5,659 bases of DNA from CAWHMN01 sp051001135 (GTDB lineage Bacteria > Acidobacteriota > Terriglobia > Terriglobales > Acidobacteriaceae), in NCBI GenBank assembly GCA_051001135.1, contig JBPCNO010000136.1:1-5659 (forward strand), written 5' to 3'. The position numbers and the translations under genes are program-made. Shown in pieces: positions 1 through 5,659 of the stretch. Below the pieces are notes generated by a model. The model was not told the DNA's origin. It did no database searches and saw nothing but the letters and a program-made list of their open reading frames with translations. Each line of letters opens with the position of its first letter. Positions within the stretch are counted from its first letter, which is position 1.

Positions 1-388
<388 letters not shown>

Positions 389-432
389 AACTGTTTGATG
401 TCTCCTTCGACGGAGGTCGTCGGAGAGCATCG

Positions 433-459
433 GCCTCCCAGACCCTTAGGTCCGGAGGC
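433..459 (-). other. 16S leader hairpin, proximal
   Basis: An inverted repeat in the pre-16S leader: GCCTCC at 433-438 pairs with GGAGGC at 454-459. An inner stem, GACC at 441-444 with GGTC at 449-452, closes on a four-base loop. The structure ends about 45 bases upstream of the mature 16S end. It may be a processing or folding element of the precursor. The function is inferred from position only. Confidence 0.55.
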
Positions 460-468
460 ACTTACCTT

Positions 469-504
469 GTGAGAATGATCAAACCAAACTTCTTGCATTC
501 TCAC
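469..504 (-). other. 16S leader hairpin, distal
   Basis: A perfect nine-base inverted repeat (GTGAGAATG at 469-477, CATTCTCAC at 496-504) encloses an 18-base loop. It lies between the boxA-like element and the 16S gene, so it would form in the rRNA precursor. Its loop carries GTTTGATC, the same eight bases found near the 5' end of the mature 16S. A role in leader folding or RNase processing is inferred. Confidence 0.6.
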
Positions 505-523
505 GACTGGCACGTTCAACCTG

Positions 524-538
524 ATTGTCAAAGATCCA
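524..538 (-). promoter_or_regulatory. rRNA antitermination boxA-like element
   Basis: Read on the minus strand this is TGGATCTTTGACAAT. The CTTTGACAAT core closely matches the bacterial rrn boxA (E. coli type TGCTCTTTAACAAT), which binds NusB/S10 (NusE) to make the transcription complex resist Rho. It lies about 135 bases upstream of the 16S 5' end and downstream of the promoter candidate, the expected order in an rrn leader. No convincing boxB was identified. Confidence 0.75.
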
Positions 539-680
539 CGCCGACATCCACCTAAGTGGGTCGCTTGGATCGAAGCCCCAGACTATGACGCCCGGGTGTC
601 CTCGAACTTGTTGCGCCGCAGAACGATCAGCTTCGCGCTTTACAGCGCAGTGCCTTTTCGTTTTTCGCGCACTTGCCAAC

Positions 681-707
681 ACTATAGGAGATGCCTACTG
701 CTGTCAA
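681..707 (-). promoter_or_regulatory. Candidate rRNA operon promoter
   Basis: On the minus strand a perfect -35 hexamer TTGACA (702-707) is followed by TATAGT (681-686), which differs from the -10 consensus at one base. The spacer is 15 bases, shorter than the usual 16-18, so the core match is strong but the geometry is suboptimal. Transcription would start near 674, giving a leader of about 285 nucleotides that contains the boxA-like site and both hairpins. No clear A/T-rich UP element lies upstream. A second, unseen promoter cannot be excluded. Confidence 0.5.
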
Positions 708-708
708 C

Positions 709-1199
709 CTTGTTTCGCATTCTCCTTCAGCCGCCCTCATGGTCCCAGCAGCCATGGTCCGGCAGCACCGGGCGATATGCGATGGGTCGCACCATCTCCA
801 CAGTTGGCTCTAGCCGGCAGTCTCCCGCCAGAAGCACGCGTGCAGCGCTAAACTTTGAAAGATCGCAGTCCTGAAATCGCTCTTGAGCGAAGGAGGGCGT
901 CGCAACACCCACAAAGAAGCTTGGCTCCTTTGTCTACTGCAATGGCTTGTTCGGCTTGTGGACCCCATGGCCCAGCGAACGTCTGAACATTCATTCATCC
1001 ATCTCCCGGCACCGGCCTTGCTGTGTCGATGTACAACGGGAGCGGAGCACTCGTTCCACTGCTCTGTTACTGATCAAGCGTAGCAGGATTTTCAGCTTCC
1101 TGCAACCCGCACACGCCCCATCAGCGACAAGTTGGATACTATCTCGATTGCGCAGTCGACGCAAACCGGCAGCCTGTTGAAAAGCCCTCGAACATGTTG
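709..1199. other. Intergenic region without recognised gene
   Basis: About 490 bases between the rRNA promoter candidate and the terminator-like hairpin hold no protein I recognise and no tRNA-like T-arm motif. The open frames here are short and overlap one another on both strands. Small inverted repeats are present (GCAGGA at 1083-1088 with TCCTGC at 1098-1103; GATGG at 781-785 with CCATC at 792-796), but none is followed by a T run. A nine-base direct repeat, TGTTGAAAA, occurs at 1175-1183 and 1195-1203. Confidence 0.5.
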
Positions 1200-1222
1200 A
1201 AAACCGCATGCGGTCCATGCGG
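1200..1222 (-). terminator. Putative intrinsic terminator
   Basis: Read on the minus strand, CCGCATG (1216-1222) and CATGCGG (1204-1210) form a seven-base-pair stem with a five-base loop. Four T's follow directly (1200-1203). It begins 25 bases past the stop of the small membrane ORF, the right place to end the minus-strand peptidase/membrane-protein transcript before the rRNA promoter. The T tract is short, so termination may be incomplete. Confidence 0.55.
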
Positions 1223-1247
1223 AACGGAGCTGCTCGGGATCCAGGAC

Positions 1248-1523
1248 CTAGGCTTTGCGTCGACCGGACCGTCGATCGACCCGCGTGCCGATCCGTGTAC
1301 CAATCCGTGTACCAGTCCGGGGACCGATCCAGGGCCATGCGATAGCCAAAACAAGCAGCAGGATCCCGGCCGCGACTGCCGCGCGTGGCTTATCCAGCAG
1401 CGCAAGGATTCCCACGAACATGAGCACGACGAAGCCGCTCCGGGCCCATTCGGCGCGCCGATCCGGCGCGAAGCGCCAATTGGCCGCGAGCGCGAGCAGG
1501 TACACCGCGGCCCCGCCGATCAC
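1248..1523 (-). CDS. Hypothetical small membrane protein with Arg-rich tail
   Basis: I do not recognise this 91-residue product. It has three hydrophobic stretches that could span the membrane (about residues 2-16, 30-43 and 48-66), separated by charged segments (FAPDRRAEWAR and LDKPRA). A basic tail from about residue 67 contains tetrapeptide repeats of the type IGTR (TGTR, IGTR, IGTR, VDRR). Codon use is GC-rich like that of its neighbours. The listed start is a GTG at 1521-1523 with only a distant purine-rich stretch upstream. The frame upstream is open to a TGA at 1554-1556 but reads through rare-looking Arg codons. A better N-terminus (VTTTEGARLGAVIGG) would result from GTG 1557 if one G of the six-G run at 1538-1543 were skipped or missing. 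It lies downstream of the M48 peptidase on the same strand and upstream of a terminator-like hairpin, so it is probably co-transcribed. It could also be a decayed gene. Confidence 0.42.
   Translation of the reverse strand: MIGGAAVYLLALAANWRFAPDRRAEWARSGFVVLMFVGILALLDKPRAAVAAGILLLVLAIAWPWIGPRTGTRIGTRIGTRVDRRSGRRKA
1271..1330 (-). repeat. Degenerate 12-base tandem repeat (about five units)
   Basis: Five consecutive 12-base units lie at 1271, 1283, 1295, 1307 and 1319. The two central ones, GTGTACCAATCC and GTGTACCAGTCC (plus strand), differ by one base; the outer units are progressively less alike. Because 12 is a multiple of three, the array stays in frame and encodes the [IT]G[TP]R repeats in the basic tail of the small membrane ORF. 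Confidence 0.8.
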
Positions 1524-1548
1524 GGCGCCCAGCCGTGCCCCCCTCTGT

Positions 1549-1599
1549 CGTCGTCACTGCAGCTTTGCCATCATTGCAATTTCGCCATCATTGCAATTT
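1549..1599 (-). repeat. 17-base tandem repeat over the peptidase stop codon
   Basis: On the minus strand, AAATTGCAATGATGGCG (1583-1599) is followed directly by the same 17 bases with one change at the end (1566-1582). A third, degenerate unit follows, AAGCTGCAGTGACGACG (1549-1565), matching the first at 12 of 17 positions. The first unit contains the last codons and TGA of the M48 gene. Each unit repeats a Lys-Leu-Gln-stop reading, and TGATG stop/start overlaps lie between units. Confidence 0.8.
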
Positions 1600-3039
1600 T
1601 AAGGTGCGCAGGATCTGCTCGAACGTCGGCCGCAGCTTGTTGAAATCCCCTTCGGGCGCGACGAACACCACGTATCGCAGGCTGCCGTCACTCTGGGGCA
1701 CCGCCACCAGCCAGTCGTGCTCCGCAGCCCCGCCGCTGCCCGCACTCGCATTGGTCGCCTCCAGACTGCGCCCCCGCACGTTATTCACGATCACGTCGGT
1801 CGCCGGCCCGGGCTCCAGTTGCGGGTTGTCGCGCCTGATCTGCGCCACCAGTTGGGTGGTGGCGGTGGCGATATCCACATTCGAGCCGGAGGGCTGGAAG
1901 CGATCGGTCAGCAGGCCATACTCCAGTCCTCCGGCCTGTCCGCTGGCCGTAGCCTCCACGCCGCCCTGCGGGGCAATCATCGCCGAAGCGCCCGAGCCAT
2001 AGGCCTTCCAGTTCCCCGGGTAACCCAGGCTGAATCCGCTGCCGTTCAGCGTCTGCCAAGCGCCGGCCGGCGTCCAATCGGCGGCGGTTACGGCCTTGGA
2101 AGGCTGCTGGACCGCGCCGGCGACAGTCTGGTTGGGGCTCTTCTGCTTCCATACGCCGGAGGCGACCTCCTTGGCGGTGTAGGCGTGCATCCCGGCGACC
2201 AGCTTTTTGATACGCGTGAAGTCAGTGCTGGTTTTGATGTAATTGGTTTTGGGCGGCAAGGAAGCGATCTCATCGTTCACATACCCGACGCGGTTGCCGG
2301 GATTGGGGTGATCGCTGAGAAATTGCGCGCCACCCTCGCCGTACTTGCCCTGGATCACCTCGAAGAACTGCGGCATCGCGCGCGGGTCATATCCGGTGTC
2401 GTAGAGGATGTCGGTGCCCAGCAGGTCGGCTTGCTGCTCCGCGCCGCGCGACATCTTGAGAAAGCCCAGCCCGGCGCCCAGACCGATGCCCTGTTGCGCG
2501 ATGGACCCCGCAGTCCCTCCTAACAGCACGCCCGCCGCGATCTGCCCGATTCCCGCGATCAGGCCCACCTTTTGCTCCTTGGTGGCATTGCAGGTAGAGT
2601 GCCGCAGCACGACGTGCGAGATCTCGTGCGCCATCACGCCCGCCAGTTGCGCCTCGGTTTCGGCTGCCTGGATGGTGCCCAGGTTGATGAAGACCGCGCC
2701 GCCGGGTAGCGCGAAGGCATTGATGTCGGCCACATCCGCGACGTGGAAGTTATACGGCCACTTCTCTCCCGGAGCATGCGCTACCAGCTTGGCGCCTAAC
2801 TGCTGCACGTACTGGCTCACCGGGTTCGAGTCCGGCAGCACCGGCATCTGCTGATATACCTGCGCCGCCGCCTTCTTCCCCAGCGCAATCTCCTGCTCGG
2901 TCGAAAACGAGTTCTTGCATGGCTGCGGCTGGAAGCGCGCGAAGGCGGCCTCGGGAGATGCGAGCAGCAATCCAGCGCAGAGCAGCACTACGCCTGCGCG
3001 AGCAAGCAGTCTCTCTCCTAACCTTCGAGTGGAGTACAT
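1588..3039 (-). CDS. M48 family zinc metallopeptidase, exported
   Basis: A 483-residue secreted protease of the M48 (Ste24/HtpX/LoiP-BepA) superfamily, expected to cleave misfolded or envelope proteins in the periplasm. Residues 1-34 form a signal peptide: basic MYSTRRLGERLLAR, hydrophobic core, likely cleavage after AFA. No lipobox is evident. The catalytic domain carries NAFALPGG (107-114), the HEISH zinc site (His138, Glu139, His142), the third-ligand motif GAEQQAD (Glu201, Asp205) and a DHP motif with His244, so all expected active-site parts are present. A Gly/Ala-rich hydrophobic stretch follows HEXXH. From about residue 320 to the end is an extra domain (FSLGYPGNWKAYG, later VVFVAPEGDFNKLRPTFEQI) that resembles PsbP/DcrB-like folds; this is inference. 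No TPR repeats as in BepA are seen. I chose ATG 3039 over ATG 3135 because the signal peptide starts there and GGAAGGGAAGG precedes it; 32 extra residues would bury the signal. It lies 144 bases after MarC on the same strand. Confidence 0.93.
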   Translation of the reverse strand: MYSTRRLGERLLARAGVVLLCAGLLLASPEAAFARFQPQPCKNSFSTEQEIALGKKAAAQVYQQMPVLPDSNPVSQYVQQLGAKLVAHAPGEKWPYNFHVADVADINAFALPGGAVFINLGTIQAAETEAQLAGVMAHEISHVVLRHSTCNATKEQKVGLIAGIGQIAAGVLLGGTAGSIAQQGIGLGAGLGFLKMSRGAEQQADLLGTDILYDTGYDPRAMPQFFEVIQGKYGEGGAQFLSDHPNPGNRVGYVNDEIASLPPKTNYIKTSTDFTRIKKLVAGMHAYTAKEVASGVWKQKSPNQTVAGAVQQPSKAVTAADWTPAGAWQTLNGSGFSLGYPGNWKAYGSGASAMIAPQGGVEATASGQAGGLEYGLLTDRFQPSGSNVDIATATTQLVAQIRRDNPQLEPGPATDVIVNNVRGRSLEATNASAGSGGAAEHDWLVAVPQSDGSLRYVVFVAPEGDFNKLRPTFEQILRTLKLQ

Positions 3040-3115
3040 GGCCTTCCCTTCCGCCGCGAAGCCGAGCAGCCATCGACTTCGTTCGATCGCGTTCTTATGT
3101 TCTATTCGCCCTTTG

Positions 3116-3136
3116 AATGCACATGTAGGATGCATT
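3116..3136. repeat. Inverted repeat upstream of the peptidase gene
   Basis: AATGCA (3116-3121) and TGCATT (3131-3136) form a six-base inverted repeat with a nine-base spacer, in the gap between the MarC and M48 genes. It lies about 75-95 bases upstream of the peptidase start. It could be an operator or part of a leader structure, but an arm this short can arise by chance. Confidence 0.3.
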
Positions 3137-3183
3137 TCGCCGCATTCCAGCCGACCGGTCGCCCACGCCCGCAGTCCATGACC

Positions 3184-3870
3184 CTATTCCACGGCCTGCC
3201 TGGCGATGACGCCCAGGTCGGTGAGGCCGTTGACGAAGAACTGCACCGCCAGCGCTACCAGCAGCAAGCCCATGATGCGCACCAGGATGCGGATTCCTGT
3301 GTCGCCCAGCACCCGCCGCACCCGGTCCGCTCCTGCCAGAACGCCGTAGCTAGCCCAGGCGGTGATGCCGATCGAGCCGAGAATGGCAAACCACTCCCAC
3401 ACACGCGTCGCCTGACCGACCAGCACCATCACGCTCGAGATCGCTCCAGGACCGCTCAGCATCGGGATCCCAAGAGGCACGATGCCGGCATCGTCCTTCT
3501 CGGCGGCCTCCGCGGTCTCATGGCTCGACTCCTGCGTGGGCGAGCGCTTGGCCTCCAGCATGTCGATACCGATGAGCAGCAGAATCAACCCGCCGGCAAT
3601 CTCGAACGCGGGCAGCGTAATTCCGAACATGCGGAAGATCAGCTTGCCCACCAGGGCGAAGGAGGTCAGCACGATGAAGCAGGTAAACGCGCCACGTCGA
3701 GCGGTGCGCTTCCGCGTCGGGGCATCCTCGCCCGCGGTGATCGCCATAAAGGTGCCGATCGCAGCGAAAGGATCGACCAGAAAGAAGATCGAGCTCAGCG
3801 CCAGCACGGAAAAGCGCACATAACTGGAGTGCTGAATGCTGTGAAGAGCCGTCGAAGCTGGTCCGTACAT
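3184..3870 (-). CDS. MarC family integral membrane protein
   Basis: A 228-residue polytopic membrane protein of the MarC (UPF0056) family, within the usual length of about 200-230. Members have six predicted membrane segments. Their substrate is not established, and the early link to multiple antibiotic resistance was not upheld. Family marks are SSIFFLVDPFAAIGTF near residues 26-41, GGLILLLIGIDML at 93-105, and VPLGIPMLSGPGAISSVMVL at 131-150, the repeat-related hallmark motif. Hydrophobic segments fall at about 19-45, 62-80, 84-104, 131-152, 157-180 and 196-215. A hydrophilic, acidic linker (about 106-128) separates the two halves. The frame is open upstream to an ATG at 4044, but those 58 residues are hydrophilic, Arg-rich and unlike the family. 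ATG 3870 has a good AGGAGA ribosome site and matches family length. It diverges from the ADOP permease across 336 bases. Confidence 0.93.
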   Translation of the reverse strand: MYGPASTALHSIQHSSYVRFSVLALSSIFFLVDPFAAIGTFMAITAGEDAPTRKRTARRGAFTCFIVLTSFALVGKLIFRMFGITLPAFEIAGGLILLLIGIDMLEAKRSPTQESSHETAEAAEKDDAGIVPLGIPMLSGPGAISSVMVLVGQATRVWEWFAILGSIGITAWASYGVLAGADRVRRVLGDTGIRILVRIMGLLLVALAVQFFVNGLTDLGVIARQAVE

Positions 3871-3879
3871 GGATGGCGC

Positions 3880-3885
3880 TCTCCT
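3880..3885 (-). promoter_or_regulatory. Ribosome binding site of MarC gene
   Basis: AGGAGA on the minus strand ends nine bases before ATG 3870. This decides for that start over the in-frame ATG 174 bases further upstream. Confidence 0.75.
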
Positions 3886-4194
3886 AGGTTCTAAGTCCGG
3901 AAGGCAGCGCAGGCGAGCCGCGCACGGATCTCGTAAGCCAACTCTCCCGTCTCCCTGCAACGGTGTCAAGCGCAGCGTTTGCGAACGGCTCAAAAGTGCG
4001 ACTAAGCCGGGGTTCCCGATGGAATCTTTGCCGCAGATGTCCACTTACGGACGGTGCGGTTCGCCAACCGAACATTCACTGCCCGCCAGAGAGCGTGCAT
4101 CCTCGCTGCAGTCCCCTAAATTCAACCACTTACCCGGAGCACGCTTTGGCGGCCCGCATGCACTGCTCCATGGACTACTCTGAAATCCTTCAGC

Positions 4195-4201
4195 GAGGTG
4201 G
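4195..4201 (+). promoter_or_regulatory. Ribosome binding site of ADOP permease gene
   Basis: GAGGTGG ends five bases before GTG 4207 and eleven before the alternative GTG 4213. The spacing favours 4207. No ATG occurs in this frame between the upstream stop at 4117 and the conserved N-terminal QDLRQAFRQLRKSPGF. Confidence 0.6.
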
Positions 4202-4206
4202 TTCTC

Positions 4207-5659
4207 GTGCACGTGCTCCTTCAGGATCTTCGTCAGGCCTTCCGCCAATTACGTAAGTCGCCTGGCTTTGCCGTGCTGGCGGTCCTCACGCTCGCCTTCG
4301 GCATAGGGGCGAACACCGCCATGTTTACGGTGGTCGAGAGCGTGCTGTTGAGCCCGCTGCCCTACGCGCATCCGGACCGGCTGGTCTCCATTGGCTTGGC
4401 GGATATTCCCGGAGGATCGACCGCCTGGCTCAACTACCGGGACGTCCGCGATCAGTCGAAGACGCTGGATCAGGTGGCGGGCTTCTCGGATGATATCGGG
4501 GTGATTGAGGGGAAGACTGGCTCACTTAGCGTGACCAGTCCGGCCGTCACCACGAACCTGTTTGCCATGCTGGGGGCGCAACCGCTGCTGGGGCGCACGT
4601 TTACCGAGGCGGAGGGACAGACGGACGGCCCGCAGGTCGTCCTGCTTTCGGAGGGCTTGTGGCGGGAGGCTTTTCACGCCGATCCGGGAATCCTGAATCA
4701 GCCGGTGCGCGTGAACGGCCGGTCGCGAATCGTCATCGGCGTCATGCCGCACAGCTTTCGTTTTCCGGAGATCACCGGCAATGACATGACGAAGGGCATT
4801 TGGCTGCCGCTGCAGCCCACCCCGCTGATGGAGAAGGACCGGGGATACCACTTCTTCCTGGTGGTCGGCCAACTGCGTCGCGGCATCGACATCCAGCAGG
4901 CGCAGGCGGAGATGGACCGCATCGCACGGAACATCCGCAGCACAGACCCGAAGGACACTGTAGGACTGGGCTTCAAAGTGAGTTCTTATGCCGAGAAGCT
5001 GACCGGACCCGTGCGTCCGGTCTTCCTCGGCCTGGTCGCCGGTCTGGCGCTGGTGCTGCTGATCGCCTGCGCGAACGTGGCCAATCTGATGATCGCCCGC
5101 TGCCTCAGCCGGCAGCAGGAGTTTGCCGTGCGAGCGGCCCTGGGAGCGCCGCGTTCGCGCCTGGCCCGCCAGATGGTAGTCGAAGGTGCCGTGCTGAGTG
5201 CGCTGGGTTGCGCCTTTGGCTTCTTCCTCGCCTGGCTGATGCTAGCCGGAGTGCACCGGCTGCCGCAGGGCACCATCCCGCGCGCGGAGGCGATCTCCCT
5301 TCAATGGAATGTGGTGCTGATCCTGGCCGCGATCGCGACCGTCACCACGGTGTTGTCTTCACTGCTCCCTGCCCTGCTGGTAGCGAAGACCAATCCGCAG
5401 CGGGCGCTGCAGGCTGCCTCGCGCGGACTCGGGGCCCGCTCCGTCAACCGGCGGCTCAGCGGCACCCTGGTGGCCGGTGAAGTGGCGCTCTCGGCGCTGC
5501 TGCTGATCTCCGCGGGTCTGCTCTTTCGCACCCTGTGGAACCTGGAACACACGCGGCTCGGCTTCGATGTGACCCGGGTTACTGGATTTTCCGCCATGCC
5601 TGCCGACGCGACCGGATTCGGCAACATGGCCGTCTCCCAGGACACCGCGCATGCGCCGG
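4207..5659 (+). CDS. ADOP-type ABC transporter permease (MacB/FtsX), 3'-truncated
   Basis: The first 484 residues of a MacB/FtsX-type permease; the gene runs off the right edge. It matches the 'acidobacterial duplicated orphan permease' pattern: the N-terminal cytoplasmic LLQDLRQAFRQLRKSPGF, then a membrane helix with LTLAFGIGANTAMFTVV (residues 21-48). A periplasmic MacB core domain follows (about 49-265, with PLPYAHPDRLV, LLGRTF and VNGRSRIVIGVMP). The FtsX domain holds helices near 272-290, 328-348 and 366-392, with the signature IACANVANLMIARCLSRQQE and VRAALGAPRSRL. Another helix at about 419-441 (VAGEVALSALLLISAGLLF) begins the second repeat, whose periplasmic domain would lie beyond the window; full-length members are about 800-900 residues. 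No ATPase gene is upstream, as expected for orphan members. The substrate is unknown. The GTG start at 4207 rests on the ribosome site and the conserved N-terminus. Confidence 0.93.
   Translation, partial: MHVLLQDLRQAFRQLRKSPGFAVLAVLTLAFGIGANTAMFTVVESVLLSPLPYAHPDRLVSIGLADIPGGSTAWLNYRDVRDQSKTLDQVAGFSDDIGVIEGKTGSLSVTSPAVTTNLFAMLGAQPLLGRTFTEAEGQTDGPQVVLLSEGLWREAFHADPGILNQPVRVNGRSRIVIGVMPHSFRFPEITGNDMTKGIWLPLQPTPLMEKDRGYHFFLVVGQLRRGIDIQQAQAEMDRIARNIRSTDPKDTVGLGFKVSSYAEKLTGPVRPVFLGLVAGLALVLLIACANVANLMIARCLSRQQEFAVRAALGAPRSRLARQMVVEGAVLSALGCAFGFFLAWLMLAGVHRLPQGTIPRAEAISLQWNVVLILAAIATVTTVLSSLLPALLVAKTNPQRALQAASRGLGARSVNRRLSGTLVAGEVALSALLLISAGLLFRTLWNLEHTRLGFDVTRVTGFSAMPADATGFGNMAVSQDTAHAP

Larger units (their letters stand above)
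3871..4206. other. Divergent intergenic region (MarC / ADOP permease)
   Basis: This 336-base region separates two divergently oriented genes and should hold both promoters. For MarC, a perfect TTGACA lies antisense at 3964-3969, but 17 bases on there is only GAGAGT, a poor -10. For the permease I see no convincing -35/-10 pair. A five-base inverted repeat, GTTCG (4059-4063) and CGAAC (4069-4073) with a five-base spacer, could be an operator. No credible gene is present: the frame running into it from MarC and the short plus-strand frames do not look like protein. Confidence 0.5.

Noticed and set aside
1083..1103. GCAGGA/TCCTGC hairpin as a terminator or small RNA end
   Set aside because: Six-base stem with a nine-base loop and no adjoining T tract on either strand.
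1135..1165. Second rRNA promoter upstream (ATAGTAT-like -10 on the minus strand)
   Set aside because: The only -35 at suitable spacing is TTTGCG, a weak match, and the leader would be about 750 bases long.
1717..2523. Plus-strand open frame of 268 codons
   Set aside because: Antisense to the M48 peptidase, whose complete motif set proves the minus frame; open antisense frames are common in GC-rich coding DNA.
3040..3135. N-terminal extension of the M48 peptidase from ATG 3135
   Set aside because: It would put 32 residues before a clear signal peptide; ATG 3039 has a purine-rich ribosome site.
3152..3161. CGACCGGTCG palindrome as a terminator after MarC
   Set aside because: It has no loop and no following T run, so it is not an intrinsic terminator; ten-base GC palindromes are expected by chance here.
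3097..3894. Plus-strand open frame of 265 codons
   Set aside because: Antisense to MarC; the translation is rich in His, Gln, Arg and Asp, as expected from the reverse of a hydrophobic membrane protein gene.
3871..4044. N-terminal extension of MarC from ATG 4044
   Set aside because: The 58 added residues are basic and hydrophilic and unlike the family; ATG 3870 has a good ribosome site and gives family length.
4800..5480. Plus-strand open frame of 226 codons
   Set aside because: A shifted frame within the ADOP permease; the Ala/Pro/Arg/Gly-rich translation is typical of an out-of-frame reading.

Overview
The window most likely comes from a member of the Acidobacteriota (class Terriglobia, formerly Acidobacteriia, subdivision 1-like). 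Two independent signs point there. The first is the partial 16S rRNA gene at the left end, whose 5' third reads like that group. The second is the protein at the right end, a MacB/FtsX-type permease of the 'acidobacterial duplicated orphan permease' (ADOP) type. The coding regions are GC-rich. The assignment rests on recognition by eye, not on an alignment.

Layout, left to right. Positions 1-388 hold the 5' part of a 16S rRNA gene on the minus strand, running off the left edge. Its leader (about 389-675) contains a boxA-like antitermination element and two clear hairpins. A TTGACA/TATAGT promoter candidate lies at 681-707. Positions 709-1199 show no gene. A minus-strand hairpin followed by four T's (1200-1222) probably ends the transcript arriving from the right. 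That transcript carries a small Arg-rich putative membrane protein (1248-1523, possibly frameshifted) and a secreted M48 zinc metallopeptidase with an extra C-terminal domain (1588-3039). A MarC-family membrane protein (3184-3870) lies upstream on the same strand. After a 336-base divergent intergenic region, the ADOP permease starts at 4207 on the plus strand and runs off the right edge.

How they fit together: apart from the rRNA operon these are envelope genes (periplasmic protease, polytopic membrane protein, permease). No shared pathway is evident. MarC and the peptidase are co-directional with a 144-base gap, so co-transcription is possible but not shown. The peptidase and the small membrane ORF look more tightly linked: they lie 30-64 bases apart and share the terminator.

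I do not see a defence island, CRISPR array or mobile element. The two most unusual signals are small. One is a 17-base tandem duplication across the peptidase stop codon that creates stop/start-overlapping mini-frames all ending in Lys-Leu-Gln-stop. The other is a three-part sense/antisense/sense arrangement of GUUUGAU in the 16S leader that could switch pairing with the 16S 5' end.
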